DNA from: MAG-120531 sp041163765
GTDB taxonomy: Bacteria; Bacteroidota; Bacteroidia; Flavobacteriales; Flavobacteriaceae
Direction of reading: 5' to 3'
Assembly: GCA_041163765.1 (NCBI GenBank)
Contig: JBEAQS010000004.1
Span: 1 to 23,754 of the forward strand
Length of the DNA: 23,754 bases
Shown here in pieces: positions 1 to 7,196 of the stretch. Under the pieces are notes generated by a model. The model worked only from the letters and a program-made list of their open reading frames with translations, had not been told where the DNA came from and searched no databases. A program made the translations under genes and the position numbers. Positions within the stretch are counted from its first letter, which is position 1. Each line of letters starts with the position of its first letter.

Positions 1-51
1 TCCACTACCTGAGGGGGTAGCCACGGCAATAATGGTGGGTTTGTGTGACAT
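1..51 (-). CDS. mnmE: MnmE tRNA modification GTPase, N-terminal fragment (cut by window edge)
   Basis: Seventeen codons are visible, from an ATG at 51-49 running off the left edge. The translation MSHKPTIIAVATPSGSG matches the usual N-terminus of MnmE/TrmE, which reads roughly D-T-I-x-A-x-A-T-P-x-G-x-G before the tetrahydrofolate-binding domain. MnmE is a GTPase that works with MnmG to modify U34 of certain tRNAs in the cytoplasm. The gene is divergent from the DUF4870 gene. The call rests only on this short N-terminal motif, so the GTPase domain is not seen. Confidence 0.72.
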   Translation of the reverse strand, partial: MSHKPTIIAVATPSGSG

Positions 52-55
52 GGAA

Positions 56-63
56 CAAAAATA
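56..63 (-). promoter_or_regulatory. Possible -7 element of mnmE, four bases from its ATG
   Basis: On the minus strand the sequence TATTTTTG fits the Bacteroidota -7 consensus TAnnTTTG exactly. Only four bases separate it from the mnmE ATG, which would imply a nearly leaderless mRNA. No -33 TTTG sits at 19-21 nt upstream, so the call is weak. Confidence 0.3.
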
Positions 64-91
64 GGAAAAACTACCTCGGAAAAGCCAGGGG

Positions 92-113
92 TTATTTGGG
101 GTACTCCAAATAA
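92..113. repeat. 22-bp near-perfect palindrome between mnmE and the DUF4870 gene
   Basis: Arms TTATTTGG (92-99) and CCAAATAA (106-113) are perfect inverted complements. The six central bases (100-105) are also self-complementary except for one G/T pair, so 20 of 22 positions are symmetric. The dyad lies in a divergent intergenic region and covers the proposed -33 element of the downstream gene. It looks like a dimeric regulator's operator, but the regulator is unknown. A transcript hairpin is less likely because no U-tract follows. Confidence 0.5.
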
Positions 114-125
114 TTGGGTACTTTG
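95..125 (+). promoter_or_regulatory. Candidate promoter of the DUF4870 gene
   Basis: TTTG at 95-98 and TACTTTG at 119-125 are separated by 20 nt, close to the Bacteroidota -33/-7 arrangement; the -7 element is one base shorter than consensus. The ATG follows 16 nt later. The -33 element lies inside the palindrome at 92-113, so a bound repressor would block it. Confidence 0.4.
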
Positions 126-141
126 AGAAAAAATTTATCCG

Positions 142-480
142 ATGAAAAGAGAAGACCGATCGTTACTCGTGGTAACCCATTTATGCCAACTCCTCGATTT
201 TGTCTCGGGATTTGGCGGTTTGATTGTACCCCTAGTGCTTTGGTTGACCCAAAAAGATAAGGTTTGGGACATGGAAGAACACGGAAAGAAAATCGTCAAC
301 TTTCAATTGAGCATGATGCTTTATGCATTGATCAGCCTGCCGTTAATATTTTTGGGTATCGGTATCTTGGCTTTGATCGCCATCGGATTGGTCGGTTTAG
401 CATTTCCGATCATAAACGCTGTAAAAACAAGTAACGGGGAGCCTATTGACTACCCGTTTTCGATCAAGTTTTTTACATAG
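142..480 (+). CDS. DUF4870 family small membrane protein
   Basis: A 112-residue protein with the features of the DUF4870 (Tic20-like) family. An N-terminal helix carrying C-x-L-x-D-F is followed by a hydrophobic segment (about 24-37), the charged loop with E-H-G-K-K-x-V-N-F-Q (about 46-55), and two further hydrophobic stretches (about 56-94). It ends near Y-P-F-x-I-K-F-F, which is typical of the family. The expected location is the inner membrane; no biochemical role is established. The start is the first ATG after the candidate promoter. It is convergent with dnaN, with two bases between the stop codons. Length is normal for the family. Confidence 0.85.
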   Translation: MKREDRSLLVVTHLCQLLDFVSGFGGLIVPLVLWLTQKDKVWDMEEHGKKIVNFQLSMMLYALISLPLIFLGIGILALIAIGLVGLAFPIINAVKTSNGEPIDYPFSIKFFT

Positions 481-482
481 AA

Positions 483-1601
483 CTAGCTGTTTAGCATGAC
501 AGGCATCACCAGCATGGTGACCTGTTCTCCTTCATCCAGTCCGTCAACGGGCGTTAATATTCCTGCTCTGTTGGGCATACTCATTTCCAAACGCACTTCG
601 TCGCAGGATAGGTTGTTGAGCATTTCAATTAAAAAGCGAGCGTTAAATCCAATTTGCATGTCATCTCCTTGATACACGCACTTTAATTGTTCTTCCGCCT
701 TATTGCTGTAGTCGATATCTTCGGCAGAGATCTGCAAGGAGGCGCCAGCTATTTTTAAGCGTAGTTGGTGGGTTGTTTTGTTGGAAAAAATCGAAATCCT
801 TTTCACTGAACTCAACAAAGCAGTTCTAGAAATCACCAACATATTGGGGTTTTCTTTGGGTATTACCGCTTCGTAGTTTGGGTATTTGCCATCGATCAAA
901 CGGCACACCAAAGAAGTCTGGTCAAAACTAAAGCGCGCATTTGACTCATTGTATTCAATCGTCACTGGGGTAGTGGACCCCATTAAGATACCTTTCAACA
1001 AGTTCAGAGGTTTTTTAGGCATGATGAATTCAGCACTACCTTGACTTGTTGCGTCATTTCTTTGGTACTTCACCAATTTATGGGCATCTGTAGCCACACA
1101 GGTCAGTCCCTCCGAAGAGAGTTGAAAAAAGACGCCGCTCATCACAGGGCGCAAATCATCATTTCCCGCTGCAAAAATTGTTTTGCTGATAGCGGTAGCC
1201 AAGGCATCCCCATCCATGTGGGTTTTACTTGGATTGCTTAATTGGATCGTGTTGGGAAATTCATCTCCAGCGGCATAAGCTAGCGCGTATTTACCGTTAT
1301 TGGCACTGATTTCTACCGTGTTGTTAGGTTGAACTACAAAAGTCAACGGTTGTTCGGCAAAAGTTTTTAGTGTTTCAAGCAAAAGCCGTGCGGGAACAGC
1401 TATGCGACCTGTATCATTGGTTTCCACACTTAGGGTAGTAACCATGGTGGTTTCTAGATCTGAGGCGGAGACCACCAACTCATTGGGCGATAAAGCAAAC
1501 AAGAAGTGATCCAAAATGGGCAGTGTGTTTGCGTTGTTAATGACACCCCCTAGAATTTGGAGTTGCTTGAGCAAAGAGGCACTCGAAACAATGAATTTCA
1601 T
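483..1601 (-). CDS. dnaN: DNA polymerase III beta subunit (sliding clamp)
   Basis: A 372-residue protein, the normal length for the bacterial sliding clamp, built from three similar domains of about 120 residues. Recognisable features are the N-terminal K-F-I-V-S-S-A-x-L-L-K start, L-P-I-L-D-H-F-L (27-34), the D-A-H-K-L motif in the middle domain and the C-terminal M-L-V-M-P-V-M-L, which corresponds to the usual M-P-M-R/L end. As a ring-shaped homodimer it tethers polymerase to DNA and docks many repair and replication proteins. dnaA is not next to it in this window. The ATG at 1601 matches the conserved N-terminus. A TAnnTTTG -7 element and a strong inverted repeat lie upstream. Confidence 0.97.
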   Translation of the reverse strand: MKFIVSSASLLKQLQILGGVINNANTLPILDHFLFALSPNELVVSASDLETTMVTTLSVETNDTGRIAVPARLLLETLKTFAEQPLTFVVQPNNTVEISANNGKYALAYAAGDEFPNTIQLSNPSKTHMDGDALATAISKTIFAAGNDDLRPVMSGVFFQLSSEGLTCVATDAHKLVKYQRNDATSQGSAEFIMPKKPLNLLKGILMGSTTPVTIEYNESNARFSFDQTSLVCRLIDGKYPNYEAVIPKENPNMLVISRTALLSSVKRISIFSNKTTHQLRLKIAGASLQISAEDIDYSNKAEEQLKCVYQGDDMQIGFNARFLIEMLNNLSCDEVRLEMSMPNRAGILTPVDGLDEGEQVTMLVMPVMLNS

Positions 1602-1626
1602 AAATTATGTCTTTTTAGGTCGAAAA

Positions 1627-1658
1627 CAAAGATATTTAAACCCTTCCACCCACTAAAA
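1627..1658 (-). promoter_or_regulatory. Candidate dnaN promoter
   Basis: On the minus strand TATCTTTG (1634-1627) is an exact TAnnTTTG -7 element. TTTT (1658-1655) lies 20 nt upstream as an imperfect -33. The dnaN ATG starts 26 nt downstream of the -7 element. The -33 overlaps the end of the inverted repeat at 1655-1695, so that dyad could affect dnaN transcription. Confidence 0.5.
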
Positions 1659-1695
1659 CAAACTTATCAACACCGCATTGGTTGATAAGTGTTTT
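1655..1695 (-). terminator. Inverted repeat upstream of dnaN; likely terminator and possible DnaA-like site
   Basis: ACTTATCAAC (1662-1671) and GTTGATAAGT (1681-1690) form a perfect 10-bp stem around a 9-base loop. With a two-base bulge the stem extends by six pairs (AAAACA 1655-1660 with TGTTTT 1690-1695). On the minus strand it follows the SAM hydrolase-type gene's stop by a few bases and ends in TTTGTTTT, so it could be that gene's intrinsic terminator, although the stem is AT-rich. Each arm carries TTATCAAC, and the left arm reads TTATCAACA, one base from the DnaA box TTATCCACA. A dual role next to dnaN is an inference. Confidence 0.5.
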
Positions 1696-1700
1696 GGTCG

Positions 1701-2522
1701 CTAGTTGAAGAATTGAATGGTGATTTGATCGCGGTATTGAAGACCCAACAAAGAAGACGCCCCACCGTTTTGAGCACTTCCTTGGGCAATAGCGATTTCT
1801 AAGCATTGAGCGGTATTAAACAGACATACCAAATGTCCCCCTGTGCGCAGATTTGATTCTTGTGTGCCGATGTCTTCGTATCCTTGACTGATTCGTGAAG
1901 TTCTGGCGCTTCGAGCAGCTATTTCGAAGGATCTATTTTTTCTACAGGCCTCAAAAAATGATTTATTGATGTTGGTGATGGCATTTCCGTAATTGTCGAT
2001 ATACAACACGTGGCCAAAAAGGGTGTTACCATCATCGCTGATACGCGCCTTAAATTCAGCCCGTTCCTTTAATCCCGTAAATGGTTTGCCGATTAATTCA
2101 GGTGTTCCACCACGTGCTAGGTGTGTCGCCACAGGGGCAAATACATACAAGGTCGGAAAAGTATTGCGCTCCATCTGGGGCATATTGATTTCAAATACCT
2201 GCTCAGGGGCAATTTCCTGGGTGATCAGCGCGATGACGCCGTTATTGGCGGTGATAAAATAATGACCGTCAACCAACACCAAAATATGTCGGTTATCCTC
2301 TGACCATTGCGTGTCTACACCGACCATATGAATGGTTCCTTTAGGGAAGTGATGGTAGGCATTTTTAAGCACGTAGGCGCACTCAGCAATGTGGTATGGC
2401 TGGATATGGTGTGAGATATCAACAATCTGTATTCCCTCCACAGCGGCCATCATAGCACCCTTCAGGGCACCTATATAGTGGTCTTTGATTCCGAAATCAG
2501 TCGTTAAGGTGACTAAAGGCAT
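1701..2522 (-). CDS. SAM hydrolase / SAM hydroxide adenosyltransferase family protein (DUF62)
   Basis: A 273-residue protein of the DUF62 family, whose characterised members convert S-adenosylmethionine to adenosine and methionine (fluorinases and chlorinases share the fold). Visible motifs are T-L-T-T-D-F-G at the N-terminus (Asp9), the V-G-V-D segment where the family's active-site Asp lies, N-N-G-V-I-A-L, F-A-P-V-A-T-H-L-A-R-G with the conserved His, and D-N-Y-G-N-A-I-T-N-I in the C-terminal domain. The reading frame stays open to 2582, but the ATG at 2522 is chosen because family members begin with M-x-x-x-T-L-T-T-D-F-G. It sits upstream of dnaN in the same direction and is divergent from phoH. 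Cytoplasmic; the physiological role is unclear across the family. Confidence 0.88.
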   Translation of the reverse strand: MPLVTLTTDFGIKDHYIGALKGAMMAAVEGIQIVDISHHIQPYHIAECAYVLKNAYHHFPKGTIHMVGVDTQWSEDNRHILVLVDGHYFITANNGVIALITQEIAPEQVFEINMPQMERNTFPTLYVFAPVATHLARGGTPELIGKPFTGLKERAEFKARISDDGNTLFGHVLYIDNYGNAITNINKSFFEACRKNRSFEIAARSARTSRISQGYEDIGTQESNLRTGGHLVCLFNTAQCLEIAIAQGSAQNGGASSLLGLQYRDQITIQFFN

Positions 2523-2544
2523 TGATTTTGTTGATATTATTCTA

Positions 2545-2567
2545 AACCAAAAGAAGGTATTTTGGTT
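2545..2567. repeat. 8-bp perfect inverted repeat in the SAM hydrolase-type gene/phoH intergenic region
   Basis: AACCAAAA (2545-2552) and TTTTGGTT (2560-2567) are perfect inverted complements around a 7-base spacer. The dyad lies 22 nt upstream of the ATG at 2522. If the -7 element at 2580-2587 is real it falls in the 5' leader, so it could be an operator or an RNA hairpin. No U-run follows. Confidence 0.45.
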
Positions 2568-2579
2568 AAGTTTGTGCAA

Positions 2580-2587
2580 CAAATTTA
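2580..2587 (-). promoter_or_regulatory. Possible -7 element of the SAM hydrolase-type gene
   Basis: The minus strand reads TAAATTTG, an exact TAnnTTTG. No TTTG was found at the right distance upstream, so only half of a promoter is visible. The implied leader is about 50 nt and contains the dyad at 2545-2567. No comparable element was found for phoH on the plus strand. Confidence 0.33.
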
Positions 2588-2640
2588 GCTATTTTTAATC
2601 ACCAACCTTAGGGGCGTACAACGATTTAATTCTACCTTAT

Positions 2641-3594
2641 TTGAACGAGCTCAGCATTGAATTGACCGACATCAACCCAAGAGAATTTTTTGGGCAACAC
2701 CAAGAGACCATCACCCTGATCAAAGCGCATTTTGTCAAGTTGAAAATTGTCGCTAGAGGAAATGTGATTAAAGCCTACGGGGATGAAGCGCAACTCAATG
2801 ATTTTCAAGAGAAAATCGAACAGCTCACCTCGCATTACGCCAGATATAATCAGATGAACGAACAAATTATCTCTATGGTGTTGGCTGGTGACCACCAAAC
2901 AGCCCCAAGAGAATTTGCCGCCATGGATCAGGTGATTGTTCATGGGATCAACGGAAAGGTCATTACCGCTAAATCGGTCAATCAACGAAAAATTGTGAGC
3001 AGCGCTGAGCTGAATGACTTGGTATTTGCCATCGGTCCTGCCGGTACAGGTAAAACCTATACCAGTGTAGCACTGGCTGTTCGAGCGCTAAAAGACAAAC
3101 AGGTCAAACGCATTATTTTGACTCGACCTGCTGTGGAAGCGGGTGAAAACTTAGGTTTTTTACCGGGTGACCTCAAAGAGAAATTAGATCCGTATATGCA
3201 ACCCTTATACGATGCGCTTAGAGATATGATCCCACCGGAAAAACTCCAATTGTTTTTGGAGACTGGAGTGATTCAAATTGCTCCATTGGCCTTTATGCGC
3301 GGCCGAACGTTGGACAATGCCTTTGTGATCTTGGATGAAGCGCAAAACACTACCCATGCGCAAATGAAGATGTTTTTGACCCGTATGGGAAAAAACGCCA
3401 AGTTTATTGTCACCGGCGACCCGGGTCAAATCGATTTACCCAGAAGAGTTACCTCTGGGCTTAAGGAAGCTCTTCTGATTCTAAAAGATGTGCCAGGTAT
3501 AGGCATGGTCCATTTAGATGATAGAGACGTGATCCGTCACAAACTCGTGAAAGCAGTGATAGAAGCCTACAAACATATTGAACACCAAAATTAA
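2641..3594 (+). CDS. phoH: PhoH family ATPase
   Basis: A 317-residue PhoH-like protein, normal length for the family. An N-terminal RNA-binding-like region (about 1-110) with the conserved E-L-x-x-I-N-P-R-E-F-F-G start precedes the P-loop ATPase domain. Walker A is G-P-A-G-T-G-K-T (132-139), Walker B is F-V-I-L-D-E-A-Q (228-235) and T-G-D is at 258-260. N-Q-R-K-I-V before the ATPase domain is also typical. Members bind and hydrolyse ATP and are linked to RNA metabolism; the exact role is not settled. The start is TTG: no ATG exists upstream in frame and the conserved N-terminus begins exactly here. purC begins three bases after the stop, so the two are probably cotranscribed. Confidence 0.92.
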   Translation: MNELSIELTDINPREFFGQHQETITLIKAHFVKLKIVARGNVIKAYGDEAQLNDFQEKIEQLTSHYARYNQMNEQIISMVLAGDHQTAPREFAAMDQVIVHGINGKVITAKSVNQRKIVSSAELNDLVFAIGPAGTGKTYTSVALAVRALKDKQVKRIILTRPAVEAGENLGFLPGDLKEKLDPYMQPLYDALRDMIPPEKLQLFLETGVIQIAPLAFMRGRTLDNAFVILDEAQNTTHAQMKMFLTRMGKNAKFIVTGDPGQIDLPRRVTSGLKEALLILKDVPGIGMVHLDDRDVIRHKLVKAVIEAYKHIEHQN

Positions 3595-3597
3595 TCC

Positions 3598-4548
3598 ATG
3601 ACGCCAACACTTACCCATACCCATTTTGAATTTCCAGGACAAGTAGATGTTTACCGCGGAAAAGTCCGAGAAGTTTACACATTGCAAAACGACCTCTTGG
3701 TGATGGTCGCCACGGATCGTTTATCCGCTTTTGATGTGGTTATGCCCAAAGGAATACCCTTCAAAGGGCAAATCCTCAATCAAATAGCCACCAAAATGTT
3801 GGCAGCAACGGCGGATATTGTGCCCAACTGGTTGATAGCCGCTCCAGATCCAAACGTGGCCATAGGTCATGCGTGTACACCGCTCAAAGTAGAAATGGTG
3901 ATCAGGGGGTATTTGTCCGGCCATGCCGCTAGAACCTATGCTTCAGGTGAACGACAGCTTTGCGGGGTAACCATGCCCGAGGGAATGAAAGAAAACGACC
4001 GTTTTCCAGAACCGATTATCACCCCGGCAACCAAAGCAGAAATGGGACTACACGACGAAGATATCTCCGAGTCTGAACTGATCAGACGAGGTATCGTGTC
4101 TCAAGAGGATTACGCCTTACTGGAGCAGTACACCCGTGCGTTGTTCCAAAGAGGTACTGAGCTCGCAGCGGCCAGAGGACTTATTTTGGTGGATACCAAA
4201 TACGAATTTGGCAAAACCAAGGACGGTAAAATTGTGTTGATCGATGAAATCCACACACCAGATTCCTCTAGATATTTTTATGCAGATACCTACGCAGAAC
4301 TACAAGAGCAAGGCCTTCCGCAAAAACAACTCTCCAAGGAGTTTGTGCGTCAATGGTTAATTTCCCATGGTTTTCAAGGACTTGAAGGGCAAATACTTCC
4401 TGAAATGACCGATGAATACATCGAAACAATCTCCCAAAGATATATCGAGCTATACGAGCAGATTACCGGAGAATCGTTTGTAAAGGCTGAATTGAGCGAT
4501 ATCATCGCACGTATTGAAGCCAATGTTTGTCAGTTTTTAGCTCAGTAA
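3598..4548 (+). CDS. purC: Phosphoribosylaminoimidazole-succinocarboxamide synthase (SAICAR synthetase)
   Basis: A 316-residue SAICAR synthetase, of the longer type also found in yeast rather than the roughly 240-residue E. coli type. It joins CAIR and aspartate using ATP in purine biosynthesis. Visible signatures are Y-R-G-K-V-R-E-V-Y near residue 20, D-R-L-S-A-F-D-V, V-E-M-V-I-R-G-Y-L-S-G-H-A, L-V-D-T-K-Y-E-F-G and I-D-E-I-H-T-P-D-S-S-R-Y. The ATG at 3598 is three bases after the phoH stop, implying cotranscription. It is convergent with the exonuclease gene; no clear terminator was found in the 18 bases between the stops. Confidence 0.97.
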   Translation: MTPTLTHTHFEFPGQVDVYRGKVREVYTLQNDLLVMVATDRLSAFDVVMPKGIPFKGQILNQIATKMLAATADIVPNWLIAAPDPNVAIGHACTPLKVEMVIRGYLSGHAARTYASGERQLCGVTMPEGMKENDRFPEPIITPATKAEMGLHDEDISESELIRRGIVSQEDYALLEQYTRALFQRGTELAAARGLILVDTKYEFGKTKDGKIVLIDEIHTPDSSRYFYADTYAELQEQGLPQKQLSKEFVRQWLISHGFQGLEGQILPEMTDEYIETISQRYIELYEQITGESFVKAELSDIIARIEANVCQFLAQ

Positions 4549-4566
4549 CTACTGCGTTTAATTAAG

Positions 4567-5208
4567 CTATCTGTAGAGCAAACGTTTATCTTTCTCTTTG
4601 ATGTGGTGGGAGATTTTTAAGAACAATAAAGCGGTAATGTAGGCGTCTCCCAAAGCAGTGTGTCTGTCTTTTACCGGGATATCGTATTTTTCGGCTAGTT
4701 CGTCTAGGCTATAGATTTTATCTCTGTCCACAAGGGGGCTGTGGATCAGTGATTTTCTGTGTAGGTAGCCCGTGTCAAATACCTTATTTTTAAGTGGCGA
4801 CAAGCCATGTCTTTTTAGCGCTTGATTGATCATGCGCACATCAAACCCTGCATGGTGGGCTACGATATAGTGGTTGGCCAGGTAGTCGATTATTTTTTCC
4901 AGAGCTTCCAGCTCGTTGAGTTGATTTTTTGTCTCACTCTGTAATATCCCGTGTATTGGAGCAGATTGGGCATCGTAATGGTCTTGAGCGATGTAAAATT
5001 CGATACAATCAGCCAGAATGATGCTGTTGTTGCGCACCTTAATGGCGCCAAAACTGATGATTCTATCTTTTTTGGGATGAAAACCAGTAGTTTCTGTATC
5101 CAGTACGACAAATGTTTTTTCTTCCAATGATTTAGGTGGTGGGCTATCCATCAGCGTCAAATAACGCTGCCAAAATTCAGGGAGTTGTTTGGATTTTTTC
5201 CACCACAT
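4567..5208 (-). CDS. DnaQ-family 3'-5' exonuclease (Pol III epsilon-like)
   Basis: A 213-residue protein with all three DEDDh exonuclease motifs: ExoI V-L-D-T-E-T-T-G (Asp37, Glu39), ExoII H-H-A-G-F-D-V-R-M-I-N (Asp123) and ExoIII H-T-A-L-G-D-A (His183, Asp188). The complete active site suggests a working 3'-5' exonuclease. The first 30 residues are a charged, tryptophan-rich extension. It starts within TAATG, where its ATG overlaps the stop of the upstream cNMP/CBS/DUF294 gene by one base, which indicates translational coupling. The pairing recurs in many bacteria. It need not be the replicative epsilon subunit; a dedicated repair or nucleotide-signalling nuclease is equally possible. Confidence 0.9.
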   Translation of the reverse strand: MWWKKSKQLPEFWQRYLTLMDSPPPKSLEEKTFVVLDTETTGFHPKKDRIISFGAIKVRNNSIILADCIEFYIAQDHYDAQSAPIHGILQSETKNQLNELEALEKIIDYLANHYIVAHHAGFDVRMINQALKRHGLSPLKNKVFDTGYLHRKSLIHSPLVDRDKIYSLDELAEKYDIPVKDRHTALGDAYITALLFLKISHHIKEKDKRLLYR

Positions 5209-7130
5209 TACATCATCGCTGTCAAGTTAAACCTCAATTTAAGCAGTTCTTGAATGTGTTTTACTGCCTGGAACGTAGCTTTTAATTTAATTTTTTCCTC
5301 TTTCGTGAGCAGAGATAGTTCAATATACCTCCCTGAATTATTTTGGGCCAATCCCTGTTTGGTTCTGAACTTAATGAGGTCTTTGGTGGCCGTGGCACAA
5401 TCCATATACAGCTCTTCGTTTTGCGGTTCCAATTGCGCTAATTTTTCGTAGCGTCTTTGCGTATTGTTGACATCTTTTACTCCATGGGAGAGGATCAGTA
5501 CCCGAGCGGCATCGATTAACGGCATAAGCGCTCGCCTCTTCAAATCAAATCTATCCTTGTTTGTCCCGTCTTGTTCTACGATAAAACTTCTGAAAAACCC
5601 AGTAGGGGGAGGGCTTTGTAACGCACCCAAAGCGAAATGCGCTAGAAAAACTGGGTGTATATTGATCTGTTCAAAGACTTCATCGGAAAGCGATTCAACC
5701 AGAGATTTACTGCCATAAGTGAAATTGTAATCAAAAAATATCGAGGAGAGCAATACCTCTTCTCTTCCAGGATTTTGAATCCAATGCTGTATGTTTTGTT
5801 TCCATTCGCTGGCCGATAGACACCACTTAGGATTGGAAGCCATCATCTCCGCGGGACAGTATTCATACCCGATGGTTTTTAAGTTTTTAGTCACCGACGT
5901 ACCTAAAGACAAAAAGTATTCTTTTACCTCATCCTCCCGTCCATCAGGTGGATCTTGATAGAGCAGTGCATTATCTTGATCTGTTTGCAGCAGTTGCTCA
6001 GATCGCCCTTGACTACCTAAAGATAACCAGGCAAATGCGACGGGTGGTTCAGGGCGCTTTTTGAGTTGTAATTGAATAATTTGCTTAATACATGCATCGT
6101 TTAACTCCGTAATTAAGTTGGCAATGATGTTTGTCGGAATTTTACGGTCTAAATAACGCTGGATTAAATGAGTGATTTGTACCCTTATTTTTTTTAGGGT
6201 GGACGTGTTTTCTGCCCTCATAATCGCCTTGATCAACAAGGTGGGGTTTTGACCGATCGCCATCAATACATCATCTTTAGAGATCACTCCCAAGGCTTTG
6301 CTTTGGGATGTGCCATCTACCGTGACGCAAAGATGGCTGATCCGGTGCCTGACCAACATCATCTGGGCATGAGTCACGGTCACATTTTCCAGACACGTAT
6401 ACACTGGGCTCACCATGATTTCAGCTGCCGTAGCTTCTAAGGATACTTCAGCCGTGCATATCTTGTTGCGCAAATCTTTATCAGTAATAATTCCAACAGG
6501 CCTTACTTTATCGTGAACTACTATAGAGCCTACTCGGTGGTCCCTCATTTTTTTGGCCAAAGCCACAATAGGTGTATCCGGGCTGCATTTCACCAGTTTT
6601 CCCCGATGAGCAATGGGTTGTAAGTCCAACGGATGGGGTTCCTCGATACTGTTTCCTGATTGTATGGTGTATTCTGCAGCGTACAACTGACCGCGATCAC
6701 TTTCGGAAAAAGGGTTTCTCGTATTGGTTTGAAAACTTGCCCAAATAAAGTCGGCCACTGGGGGATTGTTGTGCACCATGGGCATAAAAAGTTCAATCGG
6801 GATAGCGTAGACAATGGACTCCTCATAGGCCCTAGCTTGTAATTGATACACCGGTCCCAAAACAAGCGGTCTCAAGCCGAATAAATCCCCTTCGTCACAT
6901 AAATCGATGAGTTCTGTCGGGTCTTTCTGCTCAATAGCCACAGCACCTTTATACACCACATAAAACACGGAGTGCGTCGCGTCTCCTTGATGGAAGACCA
7001 ATTGCTCTTTTTCTAGATATTTTACGGTAACTCCTTGGGTTAAACTGATTAAATCAGCGCGTTTTAACCGATCAAAGGGTGGGTAGCGCATTAAAAAATC
7101 AGCTACGCGTTCATGCAGGGAGTTTTTCAC
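5208..7130 (-). CDS. cNMP-binding / CBS pair / DUF294 nucleotidyltransferase-like protein
   Basis: A 640-residue protein with four parts in order. First comes a cyclic nucleotide-binding domain (about 18-115), then two CBS domains (about 182-225 and 238-292, with I-I-T-D-K-D-L and V-I-S-K-D-D-V). These are followed by a DUF294 nucleotidyltransferase-like domain with G-S-Q-G-R-S-E-Q then T-D-Q-D-N-A-L (372-389), the pattern of the GlnD/GlnE nucleotidyltransferase superfamily, and finally a helical DUF294 C-terminal domain. Family members are annotated as signal-transduction proteins; the substrate is unknown. It probably senses nucleotides and acts on a protein or small molecule in the cytoplasm. 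The exonuclease gene follows with a one-base overlap. The ATG is 32 bases beyond the tRNA terminator; no clear promoter was found. Confidence 0.9.
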   Translation of the reverse strand: MKNSLHERVADFLMRYPPFDRLKRADLISLTQGVTVKYLEKEQLVFHQGDATHSVFYVVYKGAVAIEQKDPTELIDLCDEGDLFGLRPLVLGPVYQLQARAYEESIVYAIPIELFMPMVHNNPPVADFIWASFQTNTRNPFSESDRGQLYAAEYTIQSGNSIEEPHPLDLQPIAHRGKLVKCSPDTPIVALAKKMRDHRVGSIVVHDKVRPVGIITDKDLRNKICTAEVSLEATAAEIMVSPVYTCLENVTVTHAQMMLVRHRISHLCVTVDGTSQSKALGVISKDDVLMAIGQNPTLLIKAIMRAENTSTLKKIRVQITHLIQRYLDRKIPTNIIANLITELNDACIKQIIQLQLKKRPEPPVAFAWLSLGSQGRSEQLLQTDQDNALLYQDPPDGREDEVKEYFLSLGTSVTKNLKTIGYEYCPAEMMASNPKWCLSASEWKQNIQHWIQNPGREEVLLSSIFFDYNFTYGSKSLVESLSDEVFEQINIHPVFLAHFALGALQSPPPTGFFRSFIVEQDGTNKDRFDLKRRALMPLIDAARVLILSHGVKDVNNTQRRYEKLAQLEPQNEELYMDCATATKDLIKFRTKQGLAQNNSGRYIELSLLTKEEKIKLKATFQAVKHIQELLKLRFNLTAMM

Positions 7131-7162
7131 TGTTGACTTATTTTTCGGTAGGCTAAGATACG

Positions 7163-7195
7163 AAAAAAGCCCCCCAACCTGAGTTGAAGGGCTTT
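7163..7195 (-). terminator. Intrinsic terminator of tRNA-Met
   Basis: On the minus strand AAAGCCCTTCAAC pairs with GTTGGGGGGCTTT (plus-strand 7195-7183 and 7178-7166) around a four-base loop, giving 13 pairs followed by a run of T. Two pairs are G-U only in the minus-strand RNA and would be C-A mismatches on the plus strand, so the hairpin works for minus-strand transcription, directly after the tRNA. Confidence 0.85.
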
Positions 7196-7196
7196 G

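Noticed and set aside
2523..2582. N-terminal extension of the SAM hydrolase-type protein to a start at 2582
   Set aside because: Family members begin at M-x-x-x-T-L-T-T-D-F-G; the extra 20 residues overlap the inverted repeat and the candidate leader.
2632..2985. Minus-strand open frame of 117 codons opposite phoH
   Set aside because: The opposite frame is the conserved phoH N-terminus; the antisense protein has no recognisable features.
4535..4572. Possible terminator between purC and the exonuclease gene
   Set aside because: Only a weak 6-bp inverted repeat with a loop of about 20 bases and no U-run was found.
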